From assembly GCF_000813845.1 (NCBI RefSeq), contig NZ_JWTB01000017.1, forward strand, positions 1-64,000: a DNA stretch of 64,000 bases, written 5' to 3'. Of this stretch, positions 15,223 to 23,755 are shown one piece after another. The translations under genes were made by a program, and so were the position numbers. Every line of letters begins with the position of its first letter. The first letter of the stretch is position 1. The notes beneath the pieces are model-generated. The model had not been told where the DNA came from and did no database searches. It saw only the letters and a program-made list of their open reading frames with translations. The DNA is from Pseudarthrobacter phenanthrenivorans. Lineage in GTDB: Bacteria > Actinomycetota > Actinomycetes > Actinomycetales > Micrococcaceae.

Positions 15223-17373
15223 CTACTTGGTCAGTTGGTACACGGTGGAGCTGCCCACCGTCTGGGCCTGGAAGTTGGCCTGGACCCAGGCAGCCACCTC
15301 AGAGTTGCCGCCCCGGCCGCCCATCGTGCCTCCGCCCATTCCGCCGCCTGCAATGAAGTAGCTGATTTCGCCCTTGGAGACCATGTCCTGGAATTCGGCG
15401 AGTGTGGGGTAGGGATCGCCGCCGTTCCAGCCGCCCAGGGCGATAACGCTGGTGTTCGAGGCAAGTTCCAGGCTGGCCGCCTGGCTCGCGCCGGAGACGA
15501 TCGCCGACCATTTGGTGGTGGTGGACGCCAGCAATGCGGTGACGGACGCATCGGCCGCCCCTTCGCCGGGACCGCCTGCGCCCCCAACACCGGGACCCCC
15601 AACACCGGAATCCCCGGCATCAGGACCACCAGCACCGGGAAGGCCGTTGGCGGGGTCGAAGCCTTCTGCGCCGGCGATGGCGTCTGTACCGGCCTCCCTG
15701 CCGTCAGCCCGGTCACCGCGGAGTCCCGCTGCCCGGTTGCCGAAGCCGGCGGCCGACGAACCCGCCGGCCCCGACGTCGGAATGGAACCCGCATGTGCCG
15801 TAGCGGCGGTGGCGAGGGTCCACGCGGCGGGTCCCAGCCCACCGGCCAGGAGGGATACGACGACGACGGCGGCCGCGCCTGCGCGCCGGAAGCGTCCCTT
15901 CGGGGCCACGGCGTCCAGGCGGAACAGGATTCCGGCGGCGGCAACGGCGCCGAGGACGATGATCGCGGGACGCAGCCAGGGGAGCCACGAGGCGTCGCGG
16001 CCCAGCAGGACCGCAGACCAGATAGCCGTGCCGAGGATGGCCACGGCCAGGACCGTGCGGGCAGGCCAGTACCCACGGCCGCGCCAGAGTTCCACGGCGC
16101 CGATGCCCACCAGTGCCGCGATGGCCGGGGCCAGCGCCACCGAGTAGTAGGGGTGGACGATGCCGCTCATGAAGCTGAAGACCCCGGCCGTGACCAGGAG
16201 CCAGCCGCCCCAGAGGATCAGTGCGGCCCGGTTCGCTGAGGTGCGGACTTCGCGGCGGGTGAACCAGAGGCCGGCCAGCAGCAGGACGAGGGCTGCGGGC
16301 AGCAGCCACGATACTTCGCCGCCGAAACTCGTGCCGAACATCCGGAGCAGGCCTGCCGCACCGCCGAAGCCGGCGTTCCCGCCGCCGAAGCCGGGTGCGC
16401 CGCCCAAACCGCCTGCGGGTGCGCCGCCCGCGCCCGCCGCCCCGCCGCCGGGCATGCCCTCACCCGAGCCGGTGATGCGCGCCAGCCCGTTGTAGCCGAA
16501 CGTCAGTTCCAGGAAGCTGTTGGTCGTGGACCCGGCCATGTACGGCCGCTCCGAAGCCGGAGTCAACTGGAAGAGGGCGATGTAGCTGCCGGCCACAACG
16601 ATGATGCCGCCCAGCGCGCCCAGCAGGTGCAGCAAGCGGCGCCCCAGCGTGGTGGGAGCGGCCCACAGGTAGGCAAGTCCCAGTGCCGGAACCACCAGGA
16701 AGCCCTGCAGCATCTTGGTGAGGAATGCCAGGCCGATCACGGCGCCGGCCGCCACGAGCCACTTCCATCCCGCGCGCTCGATGGCCCGGGTGGTGAAGTA
16801 CGCCGCCAGCACCAGGCAGAGGGTGAGCATCGCATCGGGGTTGTTGAACTTGAACATCAGGGCAGCCACCGGGGTCAGCGCCAGTGCGCCGCCGGCCAGG
16901 AGGCCCGCAGCGGGACCGGAGACCCGCTTGACCGCCAGATAGAGGAAGCCGACGGCGGCAACGCCCATGAGCGCTTCCGGCACCAGCATGCTCAGTGATG
17001 AGAATCCGAAGATGCGGCCCGCGAGCGCCGAGATCCAGAGTGCGGCGGGGGGCTTGTCCACGGTGATGGCGTTGCCGGCGTCCAGCGATCCGAAGAGGAA
17101 CGCGGTCCAGTCCTTGGTGCCGGCCTGGATGGCCGCCGCGTAGAAGGAGTTTCCGTAGCCGGTGGCTGCCAGGTTCCAGAGGTAGAGCACAGCCGTGGCC
17201 ACCAGGAGCCCGGCCGCGGACGGCCGGACCCAGCGCGGCTGGCTGCCGAAGGCGTACCGGGTCCAGCGTGCCGGTGCTGCCGGACCGGATGCTTCGGACG
17301 CGGCGGCCGTGCCGGTGGCTGGAGCGGACGTTTCGCCCGCGGGGGTTGATGCCGGTGAGATGGTGGAGGTCAT
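15223..17373 (-). CDS. GT39-family integral-membrane glycosyltransferase (second paralogue)
   Basis: 716 residues, same build as the preceding paralogue: a polar N-terminus, ITVDKPP near 103-109, SMLVPEALMGV, FNNPDAMLTLCL, about ten or more membrane segments, then a Gly/Ala/Pro-rich linker and the same extracytoplasmic end domain (TSVIALGGWNGGDPYPTLAEFQ). A Gly-rich insert (GMPGGGAAGAGG...) sits in a loop at about 290-330. ATG 17373 overlaps the GT2-GtrA stop by 4 bp (ATGA). The likely sugar donor is the lipid-linked sugar made by that neighbour; the acceptor (protein or cell-wall polymer) is unknown. Confidence 0.87.
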   Translation of the reverse strand: MTSTISPASTPAGETSAPATGTAAASEASGPAAPARWTRYAFGSQPRWVRPSAAGLLVATAVLYLWNLAATGYGNSFYAAAIQAGTKDWTAFLFGSLDAGNAITVDKPPAALWISALAGRIFGFSSLSMLVPEALMGVAAVGFLYLAVKRVSGPAAGLLAGGALALTPVAALMFKFNNPDAMLTLCLVLAAYFTTRAIERAGWKWLVAAGAVIGLAFLTKMLQGFLVVPALGLAYLWAAPTTLGRRLLHLLGALGGIIVVAGSYIALFQLTPASERPYMAGSTTNSFLELTFGYNGLARITGSGEGMPGGGAAGAGGAPAGGLGGAPGFGGGNAGFGGAAGLLRMFGTSFGGEVSWLLPAALVLLLAGLWFTRREVRTSANRAALILWGGWLLVTAGVFSFMSGIVHPYYSVALAPAIAALVGIGAVELWRGRGYWPARTVLAVAILGTAIWSAVLLGRDASWLPWLRPAIIVLGAVAAAGILFRLDAVAPKGRFRRAGAAAVVVVSLLAGGLGPAAWTLATAATAHAGSIPTSGPAGSSAAGFGNRAAGLRGDRADGREAGTDAIAGAEGFDPANGLPGAGGPDAGDSGVGGPGVGGAGGPGEGAADASVTALLASTTTKWSAIVSGASQAASLELASNTSVIALGGWNGGDPYPTLAEFQDMVSKGEISYFIAGGGMGGGTMGGRGGNSEVAAWVQANFQAQTVGSSTVYQLTK

Positions 17374-18767
17374 GATGCTGCCGTTTCTGTGGACGTCGTG
17401 GCGGGAGCGTGGTCAGGGGTGGTGGCGCTGGCTTCGCCGGTGCGGGTGCCGTTGCCCGGGGTTGGGGGCCGCGGTGTCCGCTCGCGGAAGACCCACAGCC
17501 GGAACAGCAGGAACCGGACGGCCGTGGCTGCCAGGTTCGCCGCCACGACGGTGAGGACTTCCACCCACCGGTCCGGCGTCGTCGCGCGGTGGACCAGGGC
17601 GAGCGCCCCGGAGGTGAGCAGCAGGCCGATGCCGAACACGATCAGCCCCTCGAAATGGTGCCGGACCGGATTGCCGCCCTGGATGCCGAACGTGAAGCGC
17701 CGGTTGGCGCCGGTGTTGGCCACCGCCGTGATGAGCAGCGCCAGGAAGTTGGCCAGCTGCGGGTCCATGAAGCCGCGGCAGAACACGAAGATGGCCAGGT
17801 AGGCCAGGGTGGAGGCGGCGCCGATGGCCGCGAACCGGACCAGCTGGCCGAAGAGGCTGCTGCCGCGGGTCTGCTCACCGGCCCTCGATGATGCGGGAAG
17901 CGGCCCACGGGCGAGGGCGGCACGCAGTTCCGGGACCGGGATCCGGCCATAGACCAGGTCGCGGGTCAGCCGCGCCATGCCGCGGACATCTGCCAGGGCA
18001 GTGCGGACCACGTCCACGCTGGAATCCGGATCGTCGATCCAGTCCACCGGAACCTCGTGGACGCGCAGGCCGCAGCGTTCGGCGAGGACCAGCAGTTCGG
18101 TATCGAAGAACCAGGAGTTGTCCACGGTGTAGGGGAGGATTTGCTGGGCGACGTCGGCCCGGATCGCCTTGAATCCGCACTGGGCGTCGCTGAAGCGTGC
18201 GCCCATGAAGGAATGGAGCATGAGGTTGTAGCCGCGCGAAATGAACTCCCGTTTGGGACCGCGGACAACGCGCGAGTCCCGGGTGAGCCGGGTACCGATG
18301 GCCAGGTCCGAGTGCCCGGAGATCAGGGGCGCCAGCAGGGGAGCCAGGGCGGCGAGGTCAGTGGAGAGGTCCACGTCCATGTACGCCAGCACCGGTGAGG
18401 GGGACGCCAGCCATACGTGGCGCAGGGCATTCCCCCGGCCCTTCTCGTCGAGGTGGACCACGGCCAGTTCAGGGAACTCGCGGGCCAGCCGTTCGGCGAT
18501 CTTCAGCGTGCCATCCGTGCTGGCGTTGTCCGCCACGGTGATCCGGAAGCTGTGCGGAAAGGTTTCATGAAGGTGGCCGTGGAGCCTGCGCAGGCATTCC
18601 TCCAGGTCGCGTTCCTCATTGAAGACCGGAATGGTCACGTCCAGGACGGGGACGGCGGTGCGGGTGTCCACGGGTGCCCGCCGTACGGCATGCCCCCTGG
18701 AAGGAAGGCCCGGCGGCGCCACTGCGGCGTCCTGGCGGGGTCCTGAAGTGGAGTCGGTGAGCGTCAT
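17370..18767 (-). CDS. GT2 polyprenyl-phosphate glycosyltransferase fused to a GtrA domain
   Basis: 465 residues. Residues about 35-285 are a DPM1-like family 2 transferase: VLDVTIPVFNEERDL, VADNASTDGT, the metal-binding AYMDVDLSTD, and CGFKAIRADVA. It would load a sugar onto polyprenyl phosphate. Residues about 305-440 are a GtrA-type four-helix membrane domain (FGQLVRFAAIGAASTLAYLAIFVF ... FRLWVFRER), thought to flip or dock lipid-linked sugars. It heads the operon with two GT39 genes. CACTGT lies 6 nt before ATG 18767, and a PhoP-box-like repeat lies 44-60 bp upstream. Confidence 0.88.
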   Translation of the reverse strand: MTLTDSTSGPRQDAAVAPPGLPSRGHAVRRAPVDTRTAVPVLDVTIPVFNEERDLEECLRRLHGHLHETFPHSFRITVADNASTDGTLKIAERLAREFPELAVVHLDEKGRGNALRHVWLASPSPVLAYMDVDLSTDLAALAPLLAPLISGHSDLAIGTRLTRDSRVVRGPKREFISRGYNLMLHSFMGARFSDAQCGFKAIRADVAQQILPYTVDNSWFFDTELLVLAERCGLRVHEVPVDWIDDPDSSVDVVRTALADVRGMARLTRDLVYGRIPVPELRAALARGPLPASSRAGEQTRGSSLFGQLVRFAAIGAASTLAYLAIFVFCRGFMDPQLANFLALLITAVANTGANRRFTFGIQGGNPVRHHFEGLIVFGIGLLLTSGALALVHRATTPDRWVEVLTVVAANLAATAVRFLLFRLWVFRERTPRPPTPGNGTRTGEASATTPDHAPATTSTETAAS

Positions 18768-18810
18768 GCATCAACAGTGGCGCTGCCGGATTTGAGGGCT
18801 TTAGGCACAA

Positions 18811-18827
18811 CCTGTGACGTGCCTGTG
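18811..18827 (-). promoter_or_regulatory. PhoP-box-like direct repeat before the GT2-GT39 operon
   Basis: On the minus strand CACAGG-CACGT-CACAGG, an exact 6-bp direct repeat with an 11-bp period, lies 44-60 bp before ATG 18767. The second copy is preceded by T (TCACAGG), as in the M. tuberculosis PhoP box TCACAGC-N4-TCACAGC. Similar repeats lie at 21158-21174 and 21250-21266. Confidence 0.5.
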
Positions 18828-18879
18828 TAAGTGAAGGTCACTTTGTCGGCGGCCTGCCTGTGGGCGCGGATCACCGGGG

Positions 18880-20361
18880 CTACGGCGTCGTGGTCCAGGC
18901 CGTCGCGGGAAGCCGGATGGCGAACTCCGTCCTGCCCGGCCGGGAAACCAGCTCAACGGTGCCCCCATGGGCCATGACGATGGATTCCACGATGGACAGC
19001 CCCAGCCCGGACGATCCCTCGGAACCGGACCGGGCGGCGTCGGCCCGGGTGAAGCGGGAAAAGATGCTGCCTTGGAATTCGGCGGGGATGCCGGGCCCGT
19101 CATCGGTGACCGTGACCACCACGCTCCCGTCAGCGGAGCGCATCAGCCCGGTAGTCACCGTGGTGCCGGCCGGGGTGTGCTTCCGGGCGTTGGAGAGCAG
19201 GTTGGCCAGTACTTGGTGGAGCTGGGTGCTGTCGCCGCGGACGGTCACGGGTTCGTCCGGAAGCTGCAGCTGCCAGGTATGGCCCGGAGCCATGACCTTT
19301 TCATCGCTGACGGTTTCGACCACCAACTGGGTGAGGTCCACGTCCGTGGTTTCGGTTGCCTTGCCTTCATCCAGCCTGGCCAGGAGCAACAGGTCCTCCA
19401 CCAGGGCTGTCATGCGTTCCGACTGGCTTTGGACGCGCCCCAGGGACTTTTGGCCGTCCTCGGTCAGCGTTTCGGTCATCCGCATCAGTTCGGTGTAGCC
19501 GCGGATGGCGGTCAGCGGTGTCCTCAGCTCGTGGGAGGCATCGGCTACGAACTGGCGCACCTTCATCTCGCTGCGCTGCCGTGCCTCGAGTGCGTTGGCA
19601 ACGTTGTCCAGCATGAGGTTCAGGGCATGGCCCACGCTTCCCACCTCGGTGGTGGGGTGCGCCGCGGAGGGTGGCACGCGCACGGCGAGCGCCACCTCAC
19701 CGGCGTCGAGGGGCAGCTTTGAGACCCTGGTGGCCACGTCGGAGAGCTGTTCAAGGGGCCGCATGGTCCGGCGGATCAAGGCAGTGCCGGCCAGCCCAAT
19801 CAGGACCAGGCCGCCCAGCGACACGAGCACCATGGTCAGCACCAGGGAGGCTTCGGTGGCATTCTTCATGGCCAGGGGGAGCCCGGTGATCACCACATCG
19901 CCGTACGGCGTCGTGGTGGCGAGGACCCGGTAGTCGCCGTTGGACAGCTGCCGGTCCACCGGCACACCGTTGCGTGGCAGTGCCTGCAGGGTAACCACAT
20001 CGGCGGAAGTCAACGCTGTGCGCGTGAAGTCGGAGGACAGGAATCCGGCGGCGCTGCTGATCTGGCCGTTGCTCACGCGGGCGTTGAGTGTTCCCACGCT
20101 CTGGCCCCGGGCGTCGAGCGGGTCAGGGCGTCCGGAAGGGTTGCCTTCCGGCGGGCGGCCGCGGGAGGCCTGCATTAACTGGCTGTCCAGCTGGTTGGTG
20201 AGGACCACGTCCATCGAGGCGTAGCTGGCCACGCCGATCGCGCTGGAGATGGCCACCAGAAGGGCCATGGAGAGCAGGATCAGGCGGGTCCGCAAATGCC
20301 AGGTGGAGGGGTTGAACCAGGACCGGCCGGTGGGCCGGGGGACACCGGAAAGCGATGACAT
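18880..20361 (-). CDS. Two-component sensor histidine kinase
   Basis: 493 residues. Membrane segments at about 27-48 and 173-195 enclose a 125-residue extracytoplasmic sensor region. A HAMP domain (about 196-262) precedes the HisKA motif ADASHELRTPL, with the phosphoacceptor His277. The ATP-binding domain has NLLSNARKHT (N box), DDGPGIP (G1) and GSSGLGLSIV (G2), so all catalytic motifs are intact. It starts 12 bp after the response-regulator stop and without its own ribosome-binding site, so it is co-translated. The layout resembles the TrcS/PhoR-like kinases of mycobacteria; the signal is unknown. Confidence 0.92.
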   Translation of the reverse strand: MSSLSGVPRPTGRSWFNPSTWHLRTRLILLSMALLVAISSAIGVASYASMDVVLTNQLDSQLMQASRGRPPEGNPSGRPDPLDARGQSVGTLNARVSNGQISSAAGFLSSDFTRTALTSADVVTLQALPRNGVPVDRQLSNGDYRVLATTTPYGDVVITGLPLAMKNATEASLVLTMVLVSLGGLVLIGLAGTALIRRTMRPLEQLSDVATRVSKLPLDAGEVALAVRVPPSAAHPTTEVGSVGHALNLMLDNVANALEARQRSEMKVRQFVADASHELRTPLTAIRGYTELMRMTETLTEDGQKSLGRVQSQSERMTALVEDLLLLARLDEGKATETTDVDLTQLVVETVSDEKVMAPGHTWQLQLPDEPVTVRGDSTQLHQVLANLLSNARKHTPAGTTVTTGLMRSADGSVVVTVTDDGPGIPAEFQGSIFSRFTRADAARSGSEGSSGLGLSIVESIVMAHGGTVELVSRPGRTEFAIRLPATAWTTTP

Positions 20362-20373
20362 GCGCTTGCCCGG

Positions 20374-21114
20374 CTAGTCTGCGGGCTTGATGACGTAGCC
20401 CGCGCCGCGCACCGTATGGATCATCGGCGGGTGCCTGGCCTCGATCTTCTTGCGCAGGTAGGAGATGTAGAGTTCCACGATGTTGGCCTGGCCGCCGAAA
20501 TCGTAGTCCCACACATGGTCCAGGATCTGCGCCTTGCTGACCACGCGCCTCGGGTTTTCCATCAGGTAGCGCAGGAGTTCAAACTGCGTCGCCGTCAGCT
20601 GGATGTCCTCGCCGGCACGGGTGACTTCGCGGGTGTCCACGTTGAGCACCAGATCGCCCACCACCAGCTCGGCGGTGTCCATGGCAGCGACTCCGGAACG
20701 CTGCACCAGGCGGTGCAGGCGCAGCAGGACCTCTTCCATGCTGAAGGGCTTGGTGACGTAGTCGTCCCCGCCTGCCGCCAGGCCCACGATCCGGTCCTGA
20801 ACAGCGTCCTTCGCCGTGAGGAACAGCGCGGGCACCTCCGGCGCAAAGGCGCGGATCCTGCCCAGCAGTTCCACGCCGTCGAACCCCGGCAGCATGACAT
20901 CCAGCACCAGGACGTCCGGGTGGAAGTCCTTGGCCAGTTTCACGGCCGTGGGTCCGTCACCGGCAACGGCTACGGACCAGCCGGCCATGCGCAGGCCCAT
21001 GCTCATCAGCTCCGACAGGCTGGGCTCGTCGTCCACCACCAGGGCACGGATCGGGGAACCGTCGGGATGGGTGAGCTGGGGAAGGTTGTTGGTCATGGGG
21101 TGCGGGGATGCCAT
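20374..21114 (-). CDS. OmpR/PhoB-family response regulator (PhoP/TrcR-like)
   Basis: 246 residues. The receiver has the acidic pair in VVDDE (28-29), phosphoacceptor Asp72 in VLVLDVMLPG, and Lys122 in YVTKPF. The winged-helix effector occupies about 145-240. The recognition helix region ILDHVWDYDFGG...NIVELYISYLRKKI is very close, by recall, to M. tuberculosis PhoP. GGAGAG lies 7 nt before ATG 21114. Its probable binding repeats lie in its own upstream region and before two neighbouring transcription units. Confidence 0.92.
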   Translation of the reverse strand: MASPHPMTNNLPQLTHPDGSPIRALVVDDEPSLSELMSMGLRMAGWSVAVAGDGPTAVKLAKDFHPDVLVLDVMLPGFDGVELLGRIRAFAPEVPALFLTAKDAVQDRIVGLAAGGDDYVTKPFSMEEVLLRLHRLVQRSGVAAMDTAELVVGDLVLNVDTREVTRAGEDIQLTATQFELLRYLMENPRRVVSKAQILDHVWDYDFGGQANIVELYISYLRKKIEARHPPMIHTVRGAGYVIKPAD

Positions 21115-21157
21115 GGGACAACTCTCCGATCTGTCGGTTAGCCAGTGCTTTGCCGTT

Positions 21158-21174
21158 GCTGTGTTCCAGCTGTG
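21158..21174 (-). promoter_or_regulatory. PhoP-box-like repeat upstream of the response-regulator gene
   Basis: On the minus strand CACAGC-TGGAA-CACAGC, an exact 6-bp direct repeat with an 11-bp period; the first copy is a full TCACAGC. It lies 44-60 bp upstream of ATG 21114, the same distance as the repeat before the GT2 gene, and suggests autoregulation. Confidence 0.55.
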
Positions 21175-21227
21175 AGCTCCAGCCTAGCCACCTGGGGCTT
21201 CCCTGGCTCCCGTTGAGTCTCGAGGGT

Positions 21228-21266
21228 CACAGGAGGGCTTGGCCTGCCGCACAGCCAGCGCACAGC
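21228..21266 (+). promoter_or_regulatory. PhoP-box-like repeats upstream of the divergent Gly-rich protein gene
   Basis: CACAGC (21250-21255) and CACAGC (21261-21266) are 11 bp apart. A further TCACAGG begins at 21227, placing its CACAGG exactly 22 bp before the first copy. All three are on the same face of the helix and lie 72-110 bp before ATG 21338. Confidence 0.55.
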
Positions 21267-21337
21267 AAAGCGGCAGACCCTGATGACACCAAACAACAGC
21301 ACCATCACCTGACAGTTTCAACTTCTTGGAGAACGCC

Positions 21338-22303
21338 ATGGACCAGCACGACAACCGCACCGTCCCCGGGGCTTCCGGGCATGACGGCCAGCCGGATTCC
21401 GCCACGGACAGCGGGCAGCAAGGCCGGCCCGCACCGGTCTGGGGCGGCGTCCCGGAAGGCCACACCGGGGCCTACGAACCAGCAGGCCGGGATCAATCCC
21501 CGGGGCAACAGCCCGCCCAGGGGTGGGGCGCACCCGCCCCAGGAACGCCATCCCCAGGGTGGGGCACGACGACGGCGGGCGGCCAGGCGGACAACGCCGG
21601 CACGGGCTGGGGCGCACCGCAGCACTACGCGCCTGATGCTTCGTCCCGTCCAGGGAAGGGAAACTGGACCGGCAGGAAAAGCCTGCTGGTGGGAGGCGTT
21701 GCGGTGGTGGTCGGCGCCGCGGCCGGCGCGGGAGCCTACGCAGCCGGCAACGGGGCTACAACTGCCTCAAGCGTCAACGGCACGGGGGCGGGACAACTTG
21801 GGCCCGGTGGGCAAAGCGGCATGACCGGGCAGGGCGGCATGATGGGCCCGGGCGGCCAAAGCGGGGTGGACGGCAGCGGTGCGGCCGGCGGCATGAACGG
21901 CGGGATGGGCATGGATGGCGGCCCGGGCGGACTGGGCCTGGGGGCAGCGGGCCTGAACGCGGCTGTCCACTCCGAATACGTGGTCCTCCAGGACTCCGGC
22001 TACGTCACCATGGCCGGACAGGCCGGCACTGTCACAGCGATTTCGGAAACCTCCATGACCGTTAACAGCGAGGACGGCTTTTCCCGGACCTATTCCGTGG
22101 GCTCCGACGTCCAGGTGACCAAAGGCATGCGGCAACGTGGCAGCGCGTCCACCGGCAGTACGCCCAGCCTGGCCAGCGTGACCACGGGGGCAACTGTGCG
22201 CGTGACAGCCCTGAAGGACGGCAATACCTACACGGCACAGACCATCCTGCTCGCAACGTCCAGCGCCCCGACCACGCCCGGTGCCGGAACCAGCAGCAAC
22301 TGA
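21338..22303 (+). CDS. Gly-rich single-pass membrane protein with a C-terminal OB/DUF5666-like domain
   Basis: 321 residues. ATG 21338 follows GGAG with 6 nt spacing. Residues about 1-105 are polar, Gly/Pro/Gln-rich and probably disordered. A membrane segment (SLLVGGVAVVVGAAAGAGAYAAG) at about 112-135 is followed by a long Gly/Met/Gln-rich stretch. The C-terminal about 90 residues (GTVTAISETSMTVNSEDGFSRTYSVGSDVQVT ... GATVRVTALKDGNTYTAQTI) form a small beta domain like DUF5666. It is divergent from the two-component system and shares its putative binding repeats, so it may be a regulated target or an accessory sensor. The function is unknown. Confidence 0.65.
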   Translation: MDQHDNRTVPGASGHDGQPDSATDSGQQGRPAPVWGGVPEGHTGAYEPAGRDQSPGQQPAQGWGAPAPGTPSPGWGTTTAGGQADNAGTGWGAPQHYAPDASSRPGKGNWTGRKSLLVGGVAVVVGAAAGAGAYAAGNGATTASSVNGTGAGQLGPGGQSGMTGQGGMMGPGGQSGVDGSGAAGGMNGGMGMDGGPGGLGLGAAGLNAAVHSEYVVLQDSGYVTMAGQAGTVTAISETSMTVNSEDGFSRTYSVGSDVQVTKGMRQRGSASTGSTPSLASVTTGATVRVTALKDGNTYTAQTILLATSSAPTTPGAGTSSN

Positions 22304-22834
22304 CGCCTGGAAGGGGCCAAAGCGGCAAAAAAGATCGGAATTTGCCAGCAAGCGGTTGGACACGGCCTGCACCGGTACCGCGATTCTATGTCAAACGGTT
22401 GAATTTCAGGCCAATTCGAGGAGAAGTGACTTTGCCGAATAATATTCAGAAAATGTGCCAATGAGGGGGGCCTGACCGGACAAGCGTCGCCGTAAATTCC
22501 CTCTGCCAAAATCGTGATCTACCGCACAATTCTCCGTTTCGTCTCACAATGCGGACGATTTGGTCCATTGTTACTTGCAAGTTGGCATTGTTACGCTGCA
22601 CACTTCCAATGTGAACAAGAACTCAACAGCACCTGCAGCCGCAGAATATTGGCCCAGCACATCCGCTGCTGCCGACATGCGCTGTTGTCGAATGCACGCC
22701 TGACCTTCCCACCCATCGAAGTTCTTAGGCATTCGCCCCCAGCCCAGCGTCGGGCGCCCCTCCCCGGTCTTCGCCGCGGGGAAGCCAGCATTCGAGCCGC
22801 GAAGGCGGCCATTTCACATTGAGGTAAGCATTCC
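22304..22834. other. 531-bp intergenic region with a 9-bp direct repeat
   Basis: No gene could be supported here; open frames on either strand lack ribosome-binding sites and typical codon use. The middle (about 22380-22600) is clearly more AT-rich than its surroundings. CATTGTTAC occurs at 22566-22574 and again at 22586-22594, 20 bp apart, or two helical turns. The region is probably a long regulated upstream area for the winged-helix gene at 22835; GAGGTAAG (22821-22828) is that gene's ribosome-binding site. Confidence 0.5.
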
Positions 22835-23701
22835 ATGTCAGTTGCATCCGGATACGTCCACATCTCTGTCCGTAACGCCGCCAAGGCAGGCCAGCCCTCC
22901 GGCATCCGTCCCGGCTTCGGCCCGCGGCCGGCACTTGCCCCCTCCACCTCCGGAAGCAGCTACCCTGCCCAGGGTTTTGCCCCGCAGGGATACAACCCGA
23001 ACTCCTACGGCCAGCTCCGCGCCGTCCATCCGGCCGAATCCGCTCCGGTAACTGCACCCACCCCGGTCGTGTCAGGGCCGAACGCCGTCCGTCCGGTCGC
23101 CAATGACAACGTGGCCCGCGGATTCGTCCTTTACATGGGCATCGACGAGGAGACGGCCGCAGCGGCGGGTACCTCCATTGCCAAACTGGCCCAGGAGATC
23201 CGCGCCTACGCGCAATCGCTGGTCTCCGGCGCCGAGAGCTACGCCGCCGTCGCGGTGGCCCCGGCCGGCACCCCCGGCTCCGCGCTCGACGTCGTCCGTT
23301 CCACCTTCGGCGACCCCACCGTCAACAACCGCCAGCGCACGGAAACCCCGCGTGCTGCCCAGCCGCAGGAACCGCGGCCCTCCGGTGTGCTGATCGACCT
23401 CGCCCGCCGCGAAGTCCACCTTGACGGCGAGTCCCTGAACCTCACGTTCAAGGAGTTTGAGCTCCTGAACTACCTCGTCGAAAACGGCACCCGCACCGTG
23501 GGCCGCGACGAGCTCCTCGAAGGCCTGTGGCGCAACGCCGAAGAAGTGCCCAACGAGCGCACCATCGACGTCCACATTCGCCGCCTCCGCTCCAAGCTGG
23601 GGCGCCTTGCCAACACCGTCCGCACGGTCCGCGGCCAGGGCTACCGGTTCTACGAGCACCCCGAGGTTGTTGTCTGGGCTGCGCCGGAGTACTCGATCTA
23701 A
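22835..23701 (+). CDS. Winged-helix (OmpR/PhoB-type) DNA-binding protein without a receiver domain
   Basis: 288 residues. Residues about 180-280 are a clear OmpR-type winged helix: LIDLARREVHLDGESLNLTFKEFELLNYLVENGTRTVGRDELLEGLW, then ERTIDVHIRRLRSKLG and VRTVRGQGYRFYE. Instead of a receiver domain there is a disordered Pro/Ala/Ser-rich start (about 10-85) and a small unassigned alpha/beta segment (about 88-160: FVLYMGIDEETAAAAGTSIAKLAQEIRAYAQSL). No phosphoacceptor Asp pattern is visible. It is probably a transcription factor controlled by something other than phosphorylation. It stands alone, followed 54 bp later by a gene with its own leaderless-type promoter. Confidence 0.75.
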   Translation: MSVASGYVHISVRNAAKAGQPSGIRPGFGPRPALAPSTSGSSYPAQGFAPQGYNPNSYGQLRAVHPAESAPVTAPTPVVSGPNAVRPVANDNVARGFVLYMGIDEETAAAAGTSIAKLAQEIRAYAQSLVSGAESYAAVAVAPAGTPGSALDVVRSTFGDPTVNNRQRTETPRAAQPQEPRPSGVLIDLARREVHLDGESLNLTFKEFELLNYLVENGTRTVGRDELLEGLWRNAEEVPNERTIDVHIRRLRSKLGRLANTVRTVRGQGYRFYEHPEVVVWAAPEYSI

Positions 23702-23755
23702 CTCCCGGTTCCACCTGGCCGCCTCCCCGGCGGGGGGATTGGCTAGGCTTGGGGC

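Noticed and set aside
22514..22822. Possible 102-residue gene in the intergenic region before the winged-helix gene
   Set aside because: No ribosome-binding site or promoter spacing, atypical composition (Cys/Arg/Leu-rich), and it covers the phased direct repeats.
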